From positions 1 through 34,349 of IMG/VR virus record IMGVR_UViG_3300034407_002867: a stretch of DNA of 34,349 nt; one strand, given 5' to 3'. The first letter of the stretch is position 1, and the number at the start of each line of letters is the position of its first letter. A program made the position numbers and the translations under genes. Source of the stretch: a virus. Positions 31,755 to 34,349 of the stretch are shown here, piece after piece. Under the pieces are notes generated by a model that searched no databases, was not told the origin of the DNA, and worked only from the letters and a program-made list of their open reading frames with translations.

Positions 31755-33107
31755 ATGCCCAAGCAAAATAACGAAACAGATTTACAATATAAAAATCGGG
31801 TGCTCGATCCATTGAGTTCCAGTATGTGCGGAGCTAAATGGTACAACGCTACTATATGGCTAGGATCAGGAATGACCACTAGCTGTCACCATCCTTTGCC
31901 TCATCATATATCTGTTGAAGAAGTGCAAGCAAACCCAAAAGCATTACACAACACTCCTCGCAAAAAAGAAGAACGTAGACAAATGCAATGCGGCGAACGC
32001 CCAAGCGGATGCGAATATTGCTGGAAAATTGAGGACATTGGCAGAGATAATATATCTGACAGAACATATAAAAGTGTAATCTACTCAGATGAAGATTTGC
32101 AATCAGCACATGCACTGGATTATAACGAAGATGTTGATCTTAAAACATTGGAAATTGCATTTGATAGAACTTGTCAGTTTGCTTGCAGTTATTGCAATCC
32201 AGCATTTAGTTCAACCTGGGTTAAAGATCTGAAAAAACACGGTGCATACGAAGATTTAATCAGTGATGGTCGCAATCATTTTACGCACACACATGACAGT
32301 AATCAACTGTACACTTACAACGAAACAAACCCATACATTGAAGCGTTTTTTAAATGGTGGGAAAGCGACTTGCATAGAACACTCGACGAATTACGTATCA
32401 CAGGCGGCGAACCAGCAATGAGCGGCCACTTGTGGAAGTTGCTTGACTGGTTTAAAGAAAATAAAGGCGCAAGCACCACACGAATTGCAATCAACAGTAA
32501 CTTGGGCCTTGCTACTGCTGATATGGAAAAATTGCTTGACAGAGCTGCTAGTGCGCCACTGGACATTTATACATCAAATGAAAGTATGCCAGTACAAGCA
32601 GAATACATCCGTGACGGACTAGAATGGGAAACTTGGGATCGAAACATGCACATGTTGGCCAATTCGGGTAAAATACGTGGGTTGCACAATATGTGCACAA
32701 TCAACGCATTGTGCTTGGAAACACTTCCTGAGTTTTTGGATTATCTACTAACATTCAAACAAACGTATGGCAGAGATTTCCCAAGCTTTACGTTAAACAT
32801 TTTACGTTTTCCTAGTTTCCAAAGCCCATTGGTATTGCCAGACGAAATTCGAATGTTGCATAAAGATCGTTTGCAAAATTGGCTAAACACAAACAGAGAC
32901 AATACATTATTGCACGAACATGAAATTAACCAAACTGAACGATTGATTGACTATCTTGATGTTGTTAAAACACCACACAGCGACACATTTGATATGCCAA
33001 AACTACACAACGACTTTAAACGTTTTTATACACAGTACGACAAGCGCAGAGGTAAAGACTTTGCTACTGCATTTCCTAGCATGAAAGATTGGTACAATGA
33101 GCTATAG
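31755..33107 (+). CDS. Radical SAM protein, paralogue of the preceding gene
   Basis: This 450-residue protein repeats the plan of its neighbour. C140-x3-C144-x2-C147 (TCQFACSYCN) is the radical SAM motif and TGGEP lies at 216-220. The N-terminal set C25, C44, C86, C89 (SMCGAKWY, SCHHPLPH, GCEYCWKIED) has the identical C-x18-C-x41-C-x2-C spacing. The end (YDKRRGKDFATAFPSMKDWY) parallels that of the preceding protein. The similarity across the full length, with the same order of motifs, points to a tandem duplication followed by divergence. A 14-base gap separates it from the previous gene, with only a weak AAGAGA as ribosome site. It overlaps the next radical SAM gene by 11 bases. The substrate is unknown. 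Confidence 0.88.
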   Translation: MPKQNNETDLQYKNRVLDPLSSSMCGAKWYNATIWLGSGMTTSCHHPLPHHISVEEVQANPKALHNTPRKKEERRQMQCGERPSGCEYCWKIEDIGRDNISDRTYKSVIYSDEDLQSAHALDYNEDVDLKTLEIAFDRTCQFACSYCNPAFSSTWVKDLKKHGAYEDLISDGRNHFTHTHDSNQLYTYNETNPYIEAFFKWWESDLHRTLDELRITGGEPAMSGHLWKLLDWFKENKGASTTRIAINSNLGLATADMEKLLDRAASAPLDIYTSNESMPVQAEYIRDGLEWETWDRNMHMLANSGKIRGLHNMCTINALCLETLPEFLDYLLTFKQTYGRDFPSFTLNILRFPSFQSPLVLPDEIRMLHKDRLQNWLNTNRDNTLLHEHEINQTERLIDYLDVVKTPHSDTFDMPKLHNDFKRFYTQYDKRRGKDFATAFPSMKDWYNEL

Positions 33108-34349
33108 TTATAACAGTGCCGATCCAATTAAGATTAGGCTAGCAGATGTAAGTGAAAGAGAACGTGAACTTCTGTCTGAAAGTAAAACATTTTGTATGTA
33201 CCCGTGGATACACTTGCATGCTTATCCTACAGGCGAAGCATACCCTTGTTGTCATGCCGAAATGGGTGTTGGTCAAGTTGGAAACTGCAAAAACAACACA
33301 ATGGAAGAGATTTGGAATAGCCCAGAGCAAAAGCAACTGCGCAAAGACATGCTGTTAGAACAAGAAAACCCTGCGTGTGGACGTTGTTACGAACAAGAGA
33401 AAAGTGGATTCTTTAGTGGCCGTCAAAGTGCAAACAAGCACCACGGGCACCATATCGGTCGTGCACTTGACACACACGAAGACGGGCAATACGACAACTT
33501 TGAAATGACGTACTGGGACATCAGATTTTCAAACTTGTGCAATTTAAGTTGCAGAAGTTGCGGGCACATCTTTAGTAGCAGCTGGTACAAGGATCAAAGT
33601 GTATTGGCAGGCCCTGGATGGGCTAAAGAAAACAAGCCAATGAACTACGCAGGTCGATTTGAAGCTGATATGATCGGGCAGTTGTACGAGCACCTAGATC
33701 ATGTAGAGCAAGTATATTTTGCAGGCGGCGAACCTTGCATGATGGACGAGCATTATCGTATACTTGAGGAATTAGAACGCAGAGGTCGATTTGATGTGCG
33801 TCTTATATACAATACAAACTTTACAAAAACAAAATTAAAAGACCGTTTGGTATTTGATTATTGGAAAAAGTTTGATAGTGTGGCTGTGGGTGCAAGTCTA
33901 GATGGTATGGGCGCACACGGCGAGTACATTCGCACAGGCACCAAATGGGAAGAAGTAGAACAGAATAGACGTACTATGATGGAAGTATGTCCTAACGTTG
34001 ACTTTTATATTAGCCCAACATTAAGCATTATGAATGCCCTGCACTTACCTGACTTTCACAGAGATTGGGTTGAAAAAGGCTTGATAAAACCGCAGGACCT
34101 TAATGTAAACATTTTGCAGGATCCAGATTATTTGCGCATTGATATTGCGCCGCAAGCATACAAAGATCAAATCAAAGAAAAGTACGAAGCACACTTAGAA
34201 TGGTTGCGTCCATTGGATCAGTTAAACAGGGCTACAGTGGGATTTGAAAGTGCACTACAGTATATGGATAGTACAGACAACACTCGTCTGATTAGCAAGT
34301 TCTGGCAAAAAACCAATCAACTTGACGGTATACGAAAAGAAAATGTACT
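33097..34349 (+). CDS. Radical SAM protein with N-terminal twitch/SPASM-like domain, 3' end outside window
   Basis: From ATG 33097 the frame is open to the end of the window, 417 complete codons, with no stop. It begins MSYSYNSADPIKIRLADVSE, and residues 31-53 contain TFCMYPWIHLHAYPTGEAYP followed by CCH, the classic start of N-terminal twitch radical SAM proteins. C33, C52, C94 and C97 keep the C-x18-C-x41-C-x2-C spacing of the two preceding proteins. C148-x3-C152-x2-C155 (LCNLSCRSCG) is the radical SAM motif and AGGEP lies at 209-213. ASLDGMGAHGEYIRTGTKWE is typical of the second half of the barrel. It is more diverged from the two preceding genes than they are from each other. Its start lies inside the end of the preceding gene, suggesting translational coupling. 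Confidence 0.88.
   Translation, partial: MSYSYNSADPIKIRLADVSERERELLSESKTFCMYPWIHLHAYPTGEAYPCCHAEMGVGQVGNCKNNTMEEIWNSPEQKQLRKDMLLEQENPACGRCYEQEKSGFFSGRQSANKHHGHHIGRALDTHEDGQYDNFEMTYWDIRFSNLCNLSCRSCGHIFSSSWYKDQSVLAGPGWAKENKPMNYAGRFEADMIGQLYEHLDHVEQVYFAGGEPCMMDEHYRILEELERRGRFDVRLIYNTNFTKTKLKDRLVFDYWKKFDSVAVGASLDGMGAHGEYIRTGTKWEEVEQNRRTMMEVCPNVDFYISPTLSIMNALHLPDFHRDWVEKGLIKPQDLNVNILQDPDYLRIDIAPQAYKDQIKEKYEAHLEWLRPLDQLNRATVGFESALQYMDSTDNTRLISKFWQKTNQLDGIRKENV

Noticed and set aside
33152-33358. Small + frame of 68 codons
   Set aside because: It is a shadow of the incomplete radical SAM gene that starts at 33097 in another frame.
1-34349. tRNA genes, CRISPR arrays, insertion sequences, integrase or attachment sites
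   Set aside because: None was seen on reading both strands. Coding density is nearly complete and no direct-repeat spacing or transposase-like frame appears.

Overview
The window reads as a stretch of a T4-like (myovirus) marine phage genome. Every gene is on the + strand and tightly packed, and the base composition is AT-rich. The order gp5, gp25, gp6 and then very large tail proteins is the T4 baseplate order. The intergenic spaces carry the T4 late-promoter box TATAAATA, exact or with one change, extended as (T/C)ATAAATAC. Many proteins here resemble, from memory, structural and accessory families of marine T4-like phages (cyanophages and pelagiphages). The host cannot be named from this sequence. 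No tRNA, rRNA, CRISPR array, insertion sequence or attachment site was seen, and no gene-free stretch exceeds about 125 bases.

Region 1 (1-24061) is the virion structural module. It holds the 3' end of a structural protein gene (1-936), a gp5-like baseplate hub/spike without a recognisable lysozyme domain (958-3504), gp25 (3520-3900) and an enlarged gp6 (3949-7356). Next is a 13.5-kb gene for a 4506-residue tail/baseplate protein with seven FG-GAP-like propeller repeats (7360-20880). Three more structural or fibre-like proteins follow (20900-21565, 21619-23010, 23135-24061). Late-promoter boxes precede gp6, the fibre gene at 21619 and the leader at 23011.

A perfect 13-bp hairpin (24086-24116), lying over the start codon of the next gene, marks the boundary with region 2.

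Region 2 (24093-34349, running off the end) is an enzyme-rich accessory operon with overlapping or nearly abutting genes. In order it contains a small conserved-type protein; two proteins with GT-A glycosyltransferase-like acidic motifs; a 115-residue hypothetical; a small exported protein; a third glycosyltransferase-like protein; a radical SAM protein; a small P-loop/sulfotransferase-like protein; an arginine:glycine amidinotransferase-like enzyme with an intact Asp-His-Cys triad; and three further radical SAM proteins, the last one incomplete. The last three radical SAM proteins share the same N-terminal cysteine pattern (C-x18-C-x41-C-x2-C) ahead of the CxxxCxxC core.

The most interesting candidate is this operon. 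Several radical SAM enzymes with N-terminal auxiliary-cluster cysteines are translationally coupled to an amidinotransferase, a P-loop protein and sugar-transferase-like proteins, directly behind the tail-fibre genes. A modification pathway acting on virion proteins, a peptide or a host-surface glycan is a reasonable hypothesis, but the substrate is not visible in the sequence. Three real genes are easy to miss or mis-start: the truncated first gene (open from base 1), the truncated last gene (33097 to the end), and the GTG (27608) and TTG (29324) starts.
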